NCBI GenBank assembly: GCA_965153355.1
Contig: OZ231127.1
Location: 12,834,001-12,898,000 of the forward strand
Direction of reading: 5' to 3'
Length of the DNA stretch: 64,000 bases
DNA from: Flaccisagitta enflata
Lineage: Eukaryota > Chaetognatha > Sagittoidea > Aphragmophora
A program made the translations under genes and the position numbers. Below the pieces are notes generated by a model. That model searched no databases. It was not told where the DNA came from and saw nothing but the letters and a program-made list of their open reading frames with translations. This document shows, piece after piece, positions 35,513-47,349 of this stretch; positions within the stretch are counted from its first letter, which is position 1; the number at the start of each line of letters is the position of its first letter.

Positions 35513-38500
35513 TCATGCCGTGACGTTAGAAGAGATCACCTCCGTAGGATTGGCTGCCTCCGCCGTCGACGGAGCTGTTGGTGCTGCTGCAGCCGCATCC
35601 TCTGACTTTTTGAAGGGAGCCAGCGGTACTTTATTTCCCTGCTTATTTTCTCCTTTCTTCTCTTCCTTTTCTTCTTTCTTGTAGGTGCGCCCGTGGAGAA
35701 TCGTTGCGTGCCGCTTCTTGCAGGTTTGGCAAGTCGGTCTGTTCGCGCATCCTTTGGCGTTGTGTCCTGGCGCGAGACAGTGGAAGCAAAGACGACGAGA
35801 CATGATCTTTTGAACTCTCGCGTCCACTTCCAACTCTAACAGCTGATGACATTCTTCTGTTTGATGCATTCCACTGCAGACGTTGCAGCGGTCCGTCGAC
35901 TGCGTCTTTTGCTTGCCATTGGTCAAAGCATCTTCATATGATGATGGCGCTTCTTTCTCTGTAGTTGCGACTGCTGCCACTGATGCTGTTTTGCAGCTTG
36001 CGCCTTTGTTGCGCTGAATCACCGCCCATGTCTCGATCATATTGACCAAGTTGTCGAATGAAAATAATTGTCCATTTTGGGCTGCTTCATGTTGCTTTTC
36101 CCAGAATTTATCTGCAAGATGAGGGACCCTCTTGTTGAGGATCTCCTGCAGCAGCTCGTCACGATAGCATTGTTGCACTTCTCCACAGGTCCTCGCAATC
36201 TTCTTTGCCTTTTGCAACCTTGCAGACAAATTGAAATGCCTTGCATGGTCGGCCGACTGGATCTTCGCCTCCGCGACGATTTCGTTGAACAGCGCCGCAA
36301 TGTTGCAGCGCCTTGCCATGAAGACGACGTCCATTTTTGCGAAGGCGTCGTCAATTTCTCCTCTTGCTGTCGCTTCAGTTGCATCAATCGTCGCAGTTTC
36401 AATGATCTCTTTTGCCGGACCAGCAAACCACTTAGGCAATTCCAATAAGATGTCCATTTGCGTCAAGCCCTCATGCTTCTCAGCATCTTTGAACTTCCTC
36501 TTCCACATCATGAAGTCGGTGGATGAAAGCTCCTGCAGAGGCTTCTCAGGTCTTGCTCTCTCCAACGCTTTGAGGCCGACCTCCCTTGCTCGCATGAGAT
36601 CATTGTACGTCGCTCTTTCCAAAAACCTGTCCAGAGCCGGATTGTTGGGCATCTGAACATGGACTTCCGGTTGACGGGCTACTTGATGATGCTCCACTTG
36701 ATGATACGCTGGGGGTTGTTGGATGAAGGCGTATTGACCCCCGACTTTTACCGGAGATCTCTTTTTGGTGGTTTTTACACTCCACCCAACTTCCTCTTGC
36801 TGATTCACTTGTTGTTGACGATCATCTTGATGGAATCGGGGAGCATCAAAATCTTGGCGGACGTACTGTCGCTGTTGTTGTTCCTCTTTTCGTTGTTTCT
36901 CTTCTGCTCTTGCTGCGGCAAGGTCGAAGTCTCTCTGCTGAATCTGCATCTTCAAACTATCCACTTCTTGCTGCAAACGTTGATTCTGCTGGATGACTTC
37001 CGCTTGAGGCGTTGCTAGAGGCGCTTGCGCTACTTTCGGCGCCTTTGGCTGCAATCCACTCATTGTCTTCTTGGGAGCGACTTTTCTTCTTTCTTTATCT
37101 TGCAGCTGCTGTGCCAACTTCGCGTCAGCGGCCTCTTGCTTCTGCCTCCTGCGCATCGCCTCCGTCGCATCACCTCCGCTTCCGGCTGTGTTGAAGACCT
37201 TTTCCTCTTGATGGGGAAGACCAGTCTCCCTTCTAGCAGAACCAATCTGCTTCTCGAAGATCACTTCCGGTGCGGTAGGGAGAATCGTTGCTGCTGGGGT
37301 TTGATGATGCTGATCCTGATGCTGTTGCTGTTGTTGAAGCCGTTGCTGCTGCCACTGTTGATGTTGAAGCTGCTGTTGCTGGTCAGGACGCTGTTGCTGT
37401 TCATTCTGCTGCTGCAGTTGACGCTGACGCTGTCCTTGCTGCTGCTGCTCCAGCTGTTGCTGCTGCTGCATCGGCTGCTTGACGGACGTTTCCACTGACT
37501 GCACATGACGTTGCTGTATGTTCGAATTGAACAATCCCGGATTAAACTTTCTGAAGATAGATCGACGGTCTTTTGGCGGATGCTGCGGCTGCTGCTGATC
37601 CAGCTCAGACAGTTGCCTAAGCTTCACATCCCGCTGCTCCAAAGCTCCACCAATGCCGCCGTCGTTCAGGCTATTCCAGTGCTTTCGTTGCATTTCTGCC
37701 GCATTGTTGAATACTCCTGCTCTTCTATCTTCATCTCGTTGCTGCTGCTGGCGAAAGTTACACATTCTGTCGTATAACTCTTTGTCTTCTTGTGATGAGC
37801 TTCGCTGTTGGAATCCCAATGGCACCGCGATCGGCGCCTTTGGAGCTGTTGCTGCACCACCACCTTCACCTTCAGCCATCATGCGCAGACGTTGATCTGC
37901 AAGGCGTTGCTGTCTCTCTTCTTCTGTCTCCTCACTGACGTTCATGCTTTCGACAGGATGGTTATTTGAAGCTGGAGGATCCACTACCACCGCTGGGATC
38001 GCGGCGGAAGGTTGCTGTTGCTGCTGCTGTTGCTGTTGCGTATTTTCTCCTGCATCGTTTTGCTGCTGTTGTTGTTGTTCGTGCGGCTGCATTGCCGTTT
38101 GATGTTGTCGCAGCTCTTGTTGTTGTTGCTGTTGCTGTTGTTGCTGCTGTTGATCGTATTGTTGCTGTTGTCCACAGGTTGTGGCGCGACATGATCTGAT
38201 GTTGTTGTTGATCTTGTTGATAAAATTGTTGGGTTATGCTGCTGCTGCAACAGCTCTTGCTGCTGCCGTTGAGCGTGGTTTGCTGCTGCTCCTGTGGTCG
38301 GTGGAGTTGCTGTTGGAGTTGCTGCTGCTGCATCTGCAATTGATGCTGCTGCTTTGCTCCTGTTGCTGTCGCTGCTCCTCCTCCCGTTGTTGCTGCTGCA
38401 TATCGTCAATCAGCCGACGGCCTTGTCGCATTTCCTCCTCCAACTGCCTACCCCATCTGTCTCTCTCAGCACTCCTGTTGACGAAGCGTCGCCTCGCCCT

Positions 38501-39310
38501 CTCCTGCGGCGTCAATCCGTTGATGATCCCGCGGCCTCTTGCAAGAGCGTCGGCGTCGTCGAGATCCGCAAGCATGTCGTCAGCTTGCTCCATCGGAGAC
38601 GCACGCGCAGGTTCAATTTCCGAGACCAAATCTGATACCCATTGATTGACGGCATCTCCTCTTTGGATCGGCGGCAGATTTAAAAATTGGCCGCCAGTTG
38701 GAGATTGCGCACCATGTCGCGGGACCGGAAGTGGTAGATACTCGGATCCGTCGGGGTTTGGCGAAGACGTTCGCATCCTTGGAGTCGGAGCGCCGGTAAC
38801 ATTGTCACGGGCGGCGTGGGTGTCAGTTGGGAGACTGTTCCATGAGAATTCATTGACGGGTCTTTTGCGATTCCCAATGTCATTGTGCACTGCATTCACG
38901 ATGTCGGCGTTGGAAGGAAAACCCTCTGGATAGTTTTCACGATCAAAGAAACGCATGGAGTCCCATTCGCGCCGGATTCGACGCAAAGTAGACGCCGCGA
39001 ATCGAAGAGGGTCGCCGGGCATCGAGTCGAGCGCCATTTGCCTTGCATACGATATGAAGTCGTAAACCATATCCCGAAGTCCGTGTCGAGCGCCATCTGA
39101 TTCACAGGCGGCGTCGTCGAAGTCATTCGTTCCTTCGGTGCAAGTAGAAACGGCGTCGAAAAGGCGCCGGCATCCTTCCATTTCCGCAGTGATGTCGTTC
39201 CTCATTGCGCGCAAACGATTCGACCTCGGACACTGATTCAAACCGAAGTGAGATACACGAGATGACGTTGAAGCGGTCGAGACGGTGTCGTCGTTGCGCG
39301 CGGCTGCCAT
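35513..39310 (-). CDS. gag: BEL/Pao Gag-like polyprotein, Gln-rich, with slippage-type frameshifts
   Basis: Structural/nucleic-acid-binding part of the retroelement. The ATG at 39310 opens 358 codons (to 38234), running into a CAG/CAA tract; an in-frame segment resumes at 38092 and continues 859 codons to a TGA at 35513. Between 38050 and 38410 polyGln, polySer/Asn and polyAla phases replace one another, showing indels in the CAG/CAA repeat. The second segment has very Gln-rich and coiled-coil-like stretches, a DUF1759-like region (LPKWFAGPAKEIIE; AARCN-type core), then CNVCSGMHQTEECHQL and CFHCLAPGHNAKGC zinc knuckles with a CQTCKKRHATILH extension, typical of BEL/Pao. The start codon choice rests on the first ATG in the open frame. 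Confidence 0.85.
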
Positions 39311-39406
39311 TGTCCAATTTCGTTTTCGGAGGTCGAAGACGGAAAGAGTCGAGTCGTTTTTTAAATTGTTGAAATATAAATTACGCCCACCAGTTTCAAC
39401 TGGCAC

Positions 39407-40310
39407 TGTCTATGAGCGTCTTATCTGACTGACGACTTGTGGTGAAAGAAAGTTGGCCCATTGGAAAATAGGAAGGCGATCGTCTCGTTTATTTCATAAA
39501 ATTTCAACAACTGAAGAGAGGGGGAAAAATGAAAGGGAAAGTGGGCGTTAATTGTGATCAGCAAACACAAAAGATAACATGAAATCGAGATAGGACACAA
39601 TAAAGGACAGAAACAGCACATGACAACATGTTCATCTTCTTCAGAGCCCATGCCACCTGATAATACCTGCCCCTGCCCCGGCCCATCCCATTAAATTCAT
39701 CCATATCATCCCTATAGCAAGCTGATCGGGCAAGCGATAAAACCATGCTAAAATCCGGAGATAAAAATGCAAAAGAGCAAAAGACAAAATAACAGACCGG
39801 AGAACAAGATAAAAAACAACGTTAATAAAAGCAAAGACGCATCTATAAAACTTACTTTTAGGCCCACTTTCGTTGGTTTCAACCCACAGTCTGTCGAAGT
39901 CAAATTAACGTTAATTGTCCGTTCATAAGTTTATCTGCAATAAAAAGATGAGAGATTATTGAAATTAGTGAATTCCAAGGGCGCATTCAAACGATCACGA
40001 AAAATCAATCAATCACTTTAAGAAGCAATGCCGTAAATAAATAAAATCAATCAATCCAAAAATTGGACGATACGAAAGACGAGTTACGTATGTTCGCCTA
40101 CGTAATAAAAACAAATGGCACAAAATACAAGGCGCAACCATATGGTTACCCATCTAGCGTTCAATATAAAAAATGGCGAGAAACAAAAGACGCGGGCATT
40201 GAATAATCGAGAAAGAGGAAAAGCCAAAAGCACGCAAAAGAGACAAAAGCACACATACCTAAGAAACGGACAGACATACATTTCTAACACCTATTGTGTT
40301 ATGTACACTG
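39407..40310. other. Upstream flank of the BEL element
   Basis: Should contain the 5' LTR if one remains. I see no clear terminal TG..CA pair or duplicate of it near 32 kb, and no gene. Confidence 0.35.
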
Positions 40311-40314
40311 ACTG

Positions 40315-40560
40315 TTTAGGCTCAAATCTCAGCTGTGAGGCGTCAAGGCTGGGGTTTGGGTCTCCAGGCTAGAATTTGGGCCTTGAGGCTAGAATTTGGG
40401 CTTTTTAAATAGGATTTAAGCCACGATACTAGGATTTGGGTCTCGGGACTAGAATTTGGGCCTCGAAGCTGGGGGGGCAGACAGAGGAGGAGGACAAGGA
40501 GAAAATTCACCATATGTGTGGAAGTATAAGCCATCAACCCCTTCGGGACTGCTGCCCTGA
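40315..40560. mobile_element. A-type element fragment
   Basis: About seven 20-bp units of the TTTGGGCCTCGAGGCTAGAA type (40330-40465) followed by a head: CCATATGTGTGGAAGTATAAG, then CCCCTTCGGG and CTGCTGCCC (40511-40558). The opposite head is missing. Confidence 0.65.
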
Positions 40561-41759
40561 TTTCACTTCAACTTCAGGGCAGGGCACGGGTACCGTTGAC
40601 CATGAGGTGTACCAAATCGGGCCCCACGCCAAGAAACGCCTCTGCCAAAAGTTTGGGCATGGGGTAGGGGTAGTATTGCAAGAATAAACCCTGGGGGGCG
40701 ACCCTCGAATGGCCCAGAGTTAAGTCGGTGACCCCAAAGTTGGCCAAAAAGGCCTCAGAATGACCAATTTCTACCAACAACCCACTTTTTTGAAAATTTT
40801 TTAAAAAACACCATAATATGGCGACCCAATATCATATGTGGGCTCATTAGTTAGCAAAAACACGTAGGTAGGTAGTGGGGTGGGCGGTGGGGTGGGGGTG
40901 CCACATGGGGGGTCACCAAGGGGGGGCAAAATGGGCAAAATTCAGGTGCCGATGGAGCTGGTAGTAGAAAATGACGAAAATTCAAAATATCAATTTTTTT
41001 GGTCAAATTATGTTGTAACTTGATGATTTCAGCCAAAAAAACAAAAGTAAACAGGAATTTTGGTTTAAAAATGCCAAATTACAGCTGTGGTGGTCGTTGA
41101 AGATTTTGGGGTCTTGACTATTCAACTTTGAAGGCTTATATCTTTTACACCGTTGGGAGAAAGTATTTTTGGCCAGTCTCATTTGAAAGAACATAAAAAA
41201 AGCTTTCAGAAGCTCATAAATTTTGTCCACTTTTCTTCAATAATGGCCCTACAGTGATCTCGCAAAGAACAGTGTAAATCGTTTTTTTTGGATGCTTGAC
41301 CAATCCCACTTTGTCAAGCTGTTTCTGTTTAGCAGATAAATTTAGATAAATGGGATTTGCCACATTAGAAAAAAACAATCAAATACCTTTCAGAGGACCA
41401 TGAATTTTGAGCATTTTTATTCAGGAACGGTGCTACAGTGGTATCTCAAAGAAGAGTGAAAATGATATTTTCCGGCGTTTGATCTTTACATTTTTTAGGG
41501 TTCAAATCTTTAACACGTCTAGGAGAAAACATTTTTGGCCAGTCTCAGTTAAAAGAGCAAAAAAAAAGCTTTCAAAAGCTCATGAATTTTGTCCAGTTTT
41601 CTTCAGAAATGGCACTACAGTGAACTCTCAAAGTACAGTGAAAATTGTTTTTTCAGGTCTTCGAGTGATTCTTCTTTTTCCAGCCGTAAATAGATATGAC
41701 GGCGAGCATTTGATGTCACAATTTAGTGTTTCATCCCATTTATTCAACTATACTTGAAT

Positions 41760-42320
41760 GATTATGATGCAACAGATATTTTCATGTGACAAATTGTCTT
41801 CAGAAATACTCTGTGTGTATGTCTTTTTCATATGCTGACTTAAAAAGAACCTTGAAATCAGCAATTCACATAAGAAAAGTAAAGAAAATAAGGAGTTTTA
41901 TGAAAATTGTGCTTACATTTTTTATCTCATTGCTGCTGTTAAAATTATAAGACTCCTAAATGCAAAGAAATTTTGCATTTTTAAGAACATAGCCGCCTCT
42001 GTAATCAATTTTGGAAGGCGGCTATGTTCTTCATTTTGGCATTTTTTCATTTTCTATGCAAAGTTATAATTTTAACAAGCCTCCTGTCAGTGAACAAAAA
42101 TTGAATTTTCAAAATTTTCAAGTGAAAATATTTAGTTAATAATAGCTTTACTTGCTCTTTTGTCCTATTTGAATGCAAATTTTGCAATAAAACATTTACT
42201 ATGATATACCCAAATGATTTTTTTTATGCTATTTCTTCTTTTCATTCTCATGAAATCTTCTATTTTGACCCCTATTGACACACTAATTCTTGTCATCGGA
42301 TGCTCTCCGTCATATAAAAC
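41760..42320. other. Loop sequence without gene
   Basis: AT-rich. Contains inverted GGAGGCGGCTATGTTCTT-like segments (AAGAACATAGCCGCCT at 41981 and AGGCGGCTATGTTCTT at 42014) forming a hairpin of about 16 bp. Confidence 0.5.
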
Positions 42321-42440
42321 ATGGCCGGATACATGGCAATCCAGCAGGCCTGTATATGATCGAGTTTTTTTGCCCCCCGGCGGGGGGGGGGGGGGGGAAT
42401 CAAAGGGTTTGGAGATGGGGAAGGGAAAGGAAGGGGGATT
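42320..42440. repeat. B-type end fragment joined to D-type repeat
   Basis: ACATGGCCGGATACATGGCA is a B-type outer end. GCAGGCCTGTATATGATCG, a C-run/G-run hairpin (42373-42398) and GGTTTGGAGATGGGGAAGG are the D-type repeat, also seen at 54-140. Confidence 0.6.
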
Positions 42441-42835
42441 AGCAGCCCAAAGGCAGTAAATGGTCAGCGGTACCCGTGCCCTGCTTGAGTAGTGTGTGAT
42501 TTAAGTTGAGGGGGAGCAGGGAAGCAGCCCCGAAGCGAAGGGGACGAAGTCCTGTAGAACACAGGGGGAATATGTCAGTTTGTCCGTCCGTCCATCCGTC
42601 CGTCCGTACGTCCATCCTCAGGCCAGAATTGGAGTTTTCTGGCTAGATTTGAGCCATTTTTCTTGGATTTGAGCCATATTGCTTGGATTTGGGCCATTGT
42701 GCTTGGATTTGGGCCTTTTGCTTAGATTTGGGCTATATCGCTTGGATTTGGGCTATTTCACAGAATTTGGGTCAAAATAGGCCCCAAAGGAGCTGAAGCC
42801 CTGAGGATGGGGGGGGGGGACAGTTTGTTCCAGCT
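42441..42835 (+). mobile_element. A-type element with 20-bp array, 3' end degenerate
   Basis: Head GCC-CAAA-GGC (42445-42454), ATGGTCAGCGGTACCCG, GCCCTGCTT..GAGCAGGG, CCCCGAAGCGAAGGGG, CCTGT-AGAAC-ACAGG, then GTCCGTCCGTCC and an array of TTTGGGCCATTGTGCTTGGA-like units (42640-42780). The closing head is not recognisable. Confidence 0.7.
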
Positions 42836-43009
42836 TCATTCATAATGGGCACTACAGTGATAATTCAAAAGTGAATGAGATATTTTCAGGTGCTTGCTGA
42901 TCCATTCCTATTTGGAGAATAAAATCTTCTTTACGGATTCGAGTAATCATTTTTTTAACAGTATGCAGTAAAACATAAACATTTCATCCAACTCTACAGC
43001 TCATTTTGT

Positions 43010-43115
43010 AGTCAGTCCGTCCATCTGTCCATTTGTCTGTCTGTCCATCAGTCTTGCCCAAATACTGCCCCTGCCCACCCGCACGCAGCTTTGGTAGCTA
43101 TGTATCCAGCCTTGT
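43010..43115 (+). mobile_element. B-type element, short
   Basis: CTCTACAGCTCATTTTGTAG, GTCCGTCCATCTGTCC, then CTGCCCCTGCCCACCCGCAC and GCAGCTTTGGTAGCTATGTA with a CCAGCCTTGTT end. The head hairpin is decayed. Confidence 0.6.
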
Positions 43116-43204
43116 TTTTAAAAGACTGAAATGTCCTTTAGCACCCTTCCTTAATGAAAATGATCAGAATTTATGGTCTTTTAAAAGTTTTTTGATTGCT
43201 TTTT

Positions 43205-45985
43205 AGTCGCGTGCACGCGACTCTACAACCCGCTCTGTCGGTCGGTCGGTCGGTCCGTCGGTCGGTCGGTCGGTTGGTCGGAAACACTTTGCTTTTTTGT
43301 GTCATTTTTGGTCATTTTTGGTTGCTTTTAGTCATTTTTGGTCATTTTTGGTTGCTTTTAGTCATTTTTGGTCATTTTTGGTCATTTTGGTCATTTTGGT
43401 CATTTTGGTCATTTTGGTCATTTTGGTCATTTTTGGTCATTTTTGGTCGTTTTTGATCATTCATAATCATTCTTAATCATTTCTAATCATTTTTAATCAT
43501 TTTTGATCATTTTTGGTCATTTTTGGTCACTTTGATCATTTTTGTCATTTTGGCCATTTTGGTCATTTTGGTCATTTTTGGTCATTTTTGATCATTTTTG
43601 ATCATTTTTGATCATTTTTGATCATTTTTGATCATTTTGGGTCATTTCTGGTTATTTTTGATCATTTTTTTGTCATTTTTGGTCATTTTTGGTCATTTTT
43701 GGTCATTTTGGTCATTTTGGTCATTTTGGTCATTTTGGTCATTTTTGATCAATTTTGGTCATATTTGATCATTTTTGGTCATTTTTGGTCATTTTGGGTC
43801 ATTTTGGGTTGTTTTGGGTCATTTTGTGTCATTTTTGGACATTTCTGGCTATTTTTGATCATTTTTTGTCATTTTTGGTCTTTTTTTATCATTTTTGGCA
43901 GCGGCCCCGATGGGGCCGATGACCTATGCTTTCACACATAGGGGTATTTTCTCCTCCTCCTCCTCCTCCTTCTTCTTCTGTCCCCCCTCAAGGCCCAAAT
44001 CCTAGCCTCGAGACCCAAATCCTAGCTTCGAGGCTCAAATCCTAGCTTCAAGGCTCAAATCCCTGCTTTGAAGCTCAAATCCCAGCCTTGAGGCTCAAAT
44101 CTCAGTCTCCAGGCTAAAATCCCAGCCTCAAGGCTCAAATCCCAGCCCTTAGGCTCAAATACCAGTCTCAAGGCTCATATCCCAGCCTTGAAGCTCAAAT
44201 TCTAGCCTCGAAGCTCAAATACCAGCTTCCAAGCTCAAATCCCTCCCCGAAGCTCAAATCTCAGCCTTGAAGCTGAAATTCCAGCCTCAAAGCTCAAATC
44301 CCAGCCTCAAGGCCCTACTCCAAGCCTCAAGGCCCCAATTCCAGCCTCCAGGTCCTAATTCCATCCTTAGGGCCCAAACAAAAACAGCATAGGTCATCGG
44401 CTCCTTCGGGGCCGCTGCCCCTCTCACCATCTCACACCCTCATACACTCATATAGGGGCAACGGGTACCGCTGACCATCTAACGCTTTTGCGACTATTGG
44501 GCATTTTGGTCATGTTGGTCATTTTGGTCATTTTTGATCAATTTTGGTCATTTTTGATCATTTTTGGTCATTTTGGGTCATCTTGGGTCATCTTGGGTCA
44601 TTTTGTGTCATTTTATGTCATTTTTGGTCATTTTTGGTCATTTTTGGACTTTTCAGGTCATTTGAGGTCATTTTAGGTCATTTTAGGTCACTTTGATAAT
44701 TTTTGGTCATATTTGGTCATTTTTGGTCATCTTTGGTCATTTTTGGTCATTTTTGGGTCGTTTTTGGTCATTTTGGTCATTTTTGGTCGTTTTTGGTCAT
44801 TTTTGGTCCATTTTTGTTATTTTTGGTCATTTTTGGTCTTTTTTGGACATTTTTGTTCGTTTTTGGTCATTTTGGTCATGTTTGGTCATTTTTGGTCATT
44901 TTTGGTTATTTTGGCCAAATTGGTCATTCTTGGTCATTTATGGTCATCTTTGGTCATCTTTGGTCATCTTTGGTCATTTTGGTCATTTTGGTCATTTTGG
45001 TCATTTTGGTCATTTTTGGTCATTTTTGGTCATTTTGGTTAAAGTCTGCTGGTTAAAGTCTGCTGGTTAAAGTCTGCTGGTTGAAGTCTGCTGGTTTAAA
45101 TCTAATGGTTTAAGTCTGCAGGTCTAATGGTTTAAGTCTGCTGGTTTAAGTCTGCTGGTTAAAATGATATTGAAGATAAGTATGGTTTAAGTCTGGTTTA
45201 AGTCTGGTTTAAGTCTGGTTTAAGTCTGGTTTAACTCTGGTTTAAGTCTGGTTTAAGTCTGGTTTAAGACTGGTTCATGTCTGATTTATGTCTGGTTTAG
45301 GTCTGGGTTAGGTCTGGTGTATGTCTGGTTTGTGTCTGGTTTTTGTTTGATTTAGATCTGATTTAGGTCTGATTTAGGTCTGGTTTTGGTCTGGTTTTGG
45401 TCTGGTTTTGGTCTGGTTTAATTCTTGTTTGAGTCTGGTTTGAGTCTGGTTTGAGTCTGGTTTGAGTCTGGTTTGAGTCTGGTTTGATTCTAGTTTGAGC
45501 CTGGTTTGAGCCTGGTTTGAGCCTGGTTTCGGTCTGGTTTAAATCTGGTTTGAATCTGGTTTGAGTCTGGTTTGAGTCTGGTTTGAGTCTGGTTTGAGTC
45601 TGGTTTGAGTCTGGTTTGAGTCTGGTTTGAGTCTGGTTTGAGTCTGGTTTGAGTCTGGTTTGAGTCTGGTTTGAGTCTGGTTTGAGTCTGGTTTGAGTCT
45701 GGTTTGAGTCTGGTTTGAGTCTGGTTTGAGTCTGGTTTGAGTCTGGCTTAAATCTGGTTTATGTCTGGTTTATGTCTGATTTAGGTCTGGTTTAATTCCG
45801 GTTTGAGTCTGGTTTGAGTCTGGTTTGAGTCTGGTTTGAGTCTGGTTTGAGTCTGGTTTGGGTCTGGTTTGGGTCTGTTTTGGGTTGCTTTTAAGTTTGA
45901 TTTTCGATAAAAAGATACAATAAGGAGTCAGTTCAGTTCAGTTATTTTTGTCCTGCACGCGACTTATAGGTGTTGGCCTTGTTCA
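43205..45985 (+). mobile_element. B-type element with 10- and 11-bp arrays, carrying an inserted A-type element
   Basis: Head AGTCGCGTGCACGCGACT (43205-43222, perfect palindrome), CTACAACCCGCTCTGTCGGT, (CGGT)n, then an array of 9-10 bp GTCATTTTTG units (43300-43890 and 44500-45045) and an 11-bp GTCTGGTTTGA array (45180-45890). The end is GTCCTGCACGCGACTTATAG with TGTTGGCCTTGTTC (about 45952-45985). GCACGCGACT at this end is the exact inverse complement of the first ten head bases. An A-type element interrupts the array at 43893-44487. Frames through the array (Phe/Ile/His-rich) are not genes. Confidence 0.8.
43893..44487. mobile_element. A-type element inserted in a B-type array
   Basis: GGCAGCGGCCCCGATGGGGCC head, CCTATG-CTTTCACA-CATAGG (43923-43942), a CTCCTCCTC tract, then about eighteen 20-bp CAAATCCCAGCCTCAAGGCT units (44000-44370). 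The closing head has GCATAGGTCATCGGCTCC, TTCGGGGCCGCTGCCC, ACGGGTACCGCTGACCATCT and CGC-TTTT-GCG (44471-44480). The surrounding GTCATTTTTG array resumes on the far side. Confidence 0.8.
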
Positions 45986-47109
45986 AAATGTGACCAGTTG
46001 TGTTTATCTATATCTATCTGCTAAACAGAATAAGCTTGACAAAGTGGAATTGGTCAAACACAAGAAAAACGGTGTTTACTGTACTTTGTGAGATCACTGT
46101 AGGGCCATTTCTAAAGAAAACTAAACAAAATTCATGAGCTTCTGAAAGATTTTTTACGCTCTTTTGAGTGGAAGTGGCCAAAAATATTTTCTCCCACTAG
46201 TGTAAAAGATATGCGCCTTCAAAGTTGAATAGATCAAACAGCGGAAAATATCATTTTCACTGAACTTTGAGATGTCACTGTAGCGCCCTTTCAGAATGAA
46301 ACTGGACCAAACTCATAGACTTTTAAATGGTTTTTGAGTGCTTTTCCAAATATGACCAGTCGCGTTTAACTTAATCTATCTGCTAAACAGAAACAGCTTA
46401 ACAAAGTGGGATTGGTCAAGCATCCAAAAAAACGATTTTCACTGTACTTTGCGAGATCACTGTAGGGCCATTATTAAAGAAAAGTGGACAAAATTTATGA
46501 GTTTCTGAAAGAGTTTTTTTTGTTCTTTCAAATGAGACCAGCCAAAAATACTTTCTCCCAACGGTGTAAAAGATATAAGCCTTCAAAGTTGAATAGTCAA
46601 GACCCCAAAATCTTCAACAACCACCACAGCTGTAATTTGGCATTTTTCAACCAAAATTCCTATTTACTTTTGTTTTTTTGGCTGAAATCATCGAGTTACA
46701 ACATAATTTGACCAAGGAAATTGATATTTTGAATTTTCGTCATTTTCTACTACCAGCTCCATTGGGACCTGAATTTTGCCCATTTTGCCCCCCTTGGTGA
46801 CCCCCCACGTGGCACCCCCACCCCACCACCCACCCCACTACCTACCTACGTGTTTTTGCTAACTAATGAGCCCACATATGATATTGGGTCGCCATATTAT
46901 GGTGTTTTTTAAAAATTTTCAAAAAAGTGGGTTGTTGGTAGATATTGGTCATTTTGAGGCCTTTTTGGCCAACTTTGGGGTCACCGACTTAACTCTGGGC
47001 CATTCGAGGGTCGCCCCCAAGGGTTTATTCTTGCTATACTACCCCTACCCCGTGCCCAAACTTTTGGCAGAGGCGTTTCTTGGCCTGGGGCCCGATTTGG
47101 TACACCTCA

Positions 47110-47345
47110 CCGTTGACCATCTGACGCTTTTGCGACTATTACTTTTTCGGCTTTAAGCTTTTTGGGCTCACAGCTCCTTCCCAAATGCCACTCTGTCATC
47201 AAAGTCATTTTTAGTCAATAAGGTCAATATGGTATTTTAAGTCATTTTTAGTCATTTCAGGTCACCTTGAATCATTCAAACTCAATTTAAGTCATCTTAA
47301 GCTATTTATGTCCTGCACGCGACTTAAAGGTGTTGGCCTTGTTTT
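47110..47345. mobile_element. Short B-type element or fragment
   Basis: CGC-TTTT-GCG hairpin of an A-type head at the edge of the inverted repeat, then TTTTTGGGCTCACAGCTCC-type sequence, GTCATTTTTAG repeats (47200-47290) and a B-type end GTCCTGCACGCGACTTAAAG with TGTTGGCCTTGTT. Confidence 0.5.
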
Positions 47346-47349
47346 CTTA

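Larger units (their letters stand above)
32045..39406 (-). mobile_element. Decayed BEL/Pao LTR-type retroelement, 3'-truncated
   Basis: Gag (CCHC knuckles), protease, reverse transcriptase, RNase H, the linker motif NPADHYSRG and integrase fragments occur in the order typical of BEL/Pao. The gag and protease parts are long and open; pol is broken by frameshifts and stops. The integrase ends within the WDFITPRTPHYGG motif near 32060, and an A-type fragment lies just beyond. I could not define LTRs. The 39407-40310 flank may hold a 5' LTR, but no partner is visible downstream. Confidence 0.9.
40604..47108. mobile_element. Giant inverted repeat (1.1-kb arms) with nested elements in its loop
   Basis: Left arm 40604-41690 and right arm 46050-47108 match in inverse order. 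Outer parts share AGGTGTACCAAATCGGGCCC, CAAGAAACGCCTCTGCCAAA and TCACCGACTTAACTCTGGG-type segments; inner parts share CCACTTTGTCAAGCT-like and CACTGTAGGGCCAT blocks repeated about every 230 bp. Each arm contains a matching ~75-codon frame (41003-41230 minus, 46484-46711 plus), probably incidental. The loop carries D-, A- and B-type elements. No transposase found. Confidence 0.8.
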
